Shown piece by piece: positions 62,127 through 64,000 of a stretch of DNA of 64,000 nucleotides. This DNA is from Triplophysa rosa (lineage: Eukaryota; Chordata; Actinopteri; Cypriniformes; Nemacheilidae), in contig NC_079907.1 of assembly GCF_024868665.1 (NCBI RefSeq), positions 13,717,387 through 13,781,386 on the forward strand, written 5' to 3'. The number at the start of each line of letters is the position of its first letter. Positions within the stretch are counted from its first letter, which is position 1. A model generated the notes under the pieces. That model saw nothing but the letters and a program-made list of their open reading frames with translations. It was not told the DNA's origin and searched no databases. The position numbers and the translations under genes were made by a program.

Positions 62127-63127
62127 ATGTCTCGAATCCCGGACGACGTGAATAAACTCACCGAGAGCACGTATAAGGTACAACTCACTTTAACTGTTCG
62201 GTGTATGACATCAAAGTACCGCGCGCGAGAGAGGCGTTCGACAGCTTAGTTCGTCTTTCTTTATTCGTCATTGTTATACAATTCAGACTTGTGAAAGTTG
62301 TTTAACTGAGTTTAATAATGAAAAAGGTTCAACATAGTTACAAAATATAAGCACGAATGCGTATTACTGTTGCTCTGTTGTGTTTCTGGGTCGGAAACCT
62401 GTTTGTGCTGCAATGATTCTGTTATTGCATACCTGACAGTTCATTGTTTTGCCTTGGGTGTGTGCCTGGGGAATTAACAGAGGAACTGCCCAGATTTACA
62501 TTGTCGGCCATTTCAATAGAGAGGCACAGGGTCCAGGATTGACTTTACATGGACCTTGATCTCCTAAGGAAATTGAATTAAAGGCAATTAAAAGTAAATG
62601 ATTAAACGGCAACAATGGAGCTATATTTAGAAATTAGTCAAACAAAGGTGTAATAAATCTCTGTTGTACATTCAGTTAGCAATGACATGGTTGGGCAGTC
62701 TTAAGGACAGCGCATGCATTTTACTGTGTCAGTAGTTGAAGCTGCTGAAGCTTCATTCAGCCACAACAAACAGCTTTCTGCAACAACTTTAAAAAGTTTC
62801 CTGCTTTTCCAGAATGTGGTGGAGCAGTTCAATCCAGGGCTGCGAAATCTAGTCAACCTGGGGAAGAGCTATGAGAAATCAGTGGCAGGTAACCACATTA
62901 TCTCATGCACATCAAGGAGTTGCTCTATGTGAATGAAAGACATGCTACAATAACATAAAATGATGGATCAAATGGCAAAAATATGAGAATACTTCCAATA
63001 ACATACCTGTTAATCAATTTGAGCTATTTGTGTCTTACAGCGATGACCCTGGCTGGAAAGGTATATTTTGACGCTGTCTCAAAGATTGGGGAAAGTGCTG
63101 CAGTATCACCGGTTTCCAGAGAGTTGG
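62127..63127 (+). CDS. baiap2l1: BAIAP2L1 (IRTKS), first three coding exons (partial)
   Basis: An I-BAR/SH3 adaptor that binds membranes and links Rac and actin regulators at protrusions. Coding exons are 62127-62177, 62813-62888 and 63041-63127, in phase for 71 residues plus one base. The peptide [17 protein letters not shown], then [20 protein letters not shown] and [20 protein letters not shown], matches the start of the IMD/I-BAR domain of BAIAP2L1 rather than BAIAP2 or BAIAP2L2. The last donor is TTGG|GTGAGT at 63128; the rest of the I-BAR and the SH3 domain lie beyond the window. Sequence from 63128 to 64000 is intron with nothing else recognised. The gene is divergent from TMEM130. Confidence 0.9.
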
Positions 63128-64000
63128 GTGAGTATGACTTGCTGATACAGTCGTGGTCTGCACAAAGTGACTTAACATTTTCTGTTTGATGAGTCATTGT
63201 CGTGTCTTGGAATACTGAGTGCTAGTTTTTTCCTCTTTTTAATACAAAGTCTGCGTAAGCCACATTCACGTGATACACCTCAGACAGGTTTGGTTCTTGT
63301 CTCTTGTGACTCGGCAACAGTTGAATTTATATTGTCTGACAGCTTTAATCAGATTTACATATTGCTATCTTTTTGGTCATTTGGGATTGGGCCGAGAAAA
63401 TGACAATCGTGTATTAAGCTCAAGTCTTCACATTTATCTGTATTTTGCACAAAAACAGATGTGTGCGATTTGTGAAACGTTTAGGAAACCCTCCCAGACA
63501 ACTTAGATGACCACCAGACGTGTGAATTCTCTCACATGTATTGCACAGACTGGCAGCAAACACACAAAACAAACAGCTGTGCTGCGAGATTTTGTCGTCA
63601 TGGCTCAAATGCTCCAAAGGACCATCCAAACTCACACCTAAACCCCCCCCCAAAAAACATTATGATCCAAACGGCTTCGATGCAGGAGTCATAAGACCAT
63701 GGCTCATATCTGTTTCTGCAAGCGGATGTGATGTTAGCCTCTATTATGATAAGCTGTTGTGTATATAAGGCATGGCTTGTGGTTGCTTTTGACACTTTGT
63801 TGACATATGAACATTATCAGCCTGAGGTCCAGAATAGGTGAAAGCAAGTCTCAGGACAATTCCTTTAACACAGTGATTTCTCTGTGGCTCAAATCCAAAC
63901 ATTTGAAACTGTATGACAGGAATGTGAGAGGTGCTCAGTCTGGTCACCACCCCTTTCCTACGCTGACTCATTCTTCTAAAATGAAGCCCAAGAACATCCA

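Noticed and set aside
1..64000. CRISPR arrays, bacterial operons or phage genes
   Set aside because: The sequence is plainly vertebrate with spliced genes; no regularly spaced repeat array exists.

Overview
The window is animal nuclear DNA from a ray-finned fish. Genes are split into many short exons with GT/AG introns, non-coding DNA is AT-rich, and introns and spacers are full of short DNA transposons, tRNA-derived SINEs and an LTR retrotransposon. The repeat families look cypriniform, such as the TTAA-flanked 'AGTTCACCC' MITEs, the 'TAGGGCTG' hAT elements and a Tc1 copy; that placement comes from memory of repeat families, not a search.

Layout: (1) 1-40.2 kb, minus strand: the 5' two thirds of TRRAP, the giant PIKK-like scaffold of SAGA and TIP60/NuA4. 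I could trace 51 coding exons plus a non-coding first exon; they join with no phase break into 2,617 residues, and the FAT and kinase-like regions lie beyond base 1. (2) 40.2-43.8 kb: spacer between divergent TRRAP and the next gene. (3) 43.9-48.0 kb, plus strand: a complete five-exon neuronal pentraxin, best matched to NPTX2 (430 aa). (4) 50,455-56,609: a decayed Ty3/gypsy chromovirus with a CTAGA target duplication, a 5'-truncated 3' LTR and a foreign solo LTR inside its reverse transcriptase. (5) 57.6-60.9 kb, minus strand: a TMEM130-like PKD-domain membrane protein (eight exons, about 328 aa). (6) 62.1 kb to the end, plus strand: the first three coding exons of BAIAP2L1 (IRTKS), starting its I-BAR domain.

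The same four genes neighbour each other on human 7q22 as I recall that map, but the NPTX2-TMEM130 pair is inverted as a block relative to TRRAP and BAIAP2L1. The genes are not an operon and have unrelated jobs: chromatin acetylation scaffold, synaptic secreted lectin, membrane glycoprotein and actin/membrane adaptor.

I found no new biochemical system. The most informative non-genic content is transposon stratigraphy: a three-element nested cluster in a TRRAP intron with intact target duplications at each level, a separate 690-bp hAT with perfect 8-bp duplications, two SINEs with flanking duplications, a 798-bp element with 6-bp duplications, and the layered gypsy locus.
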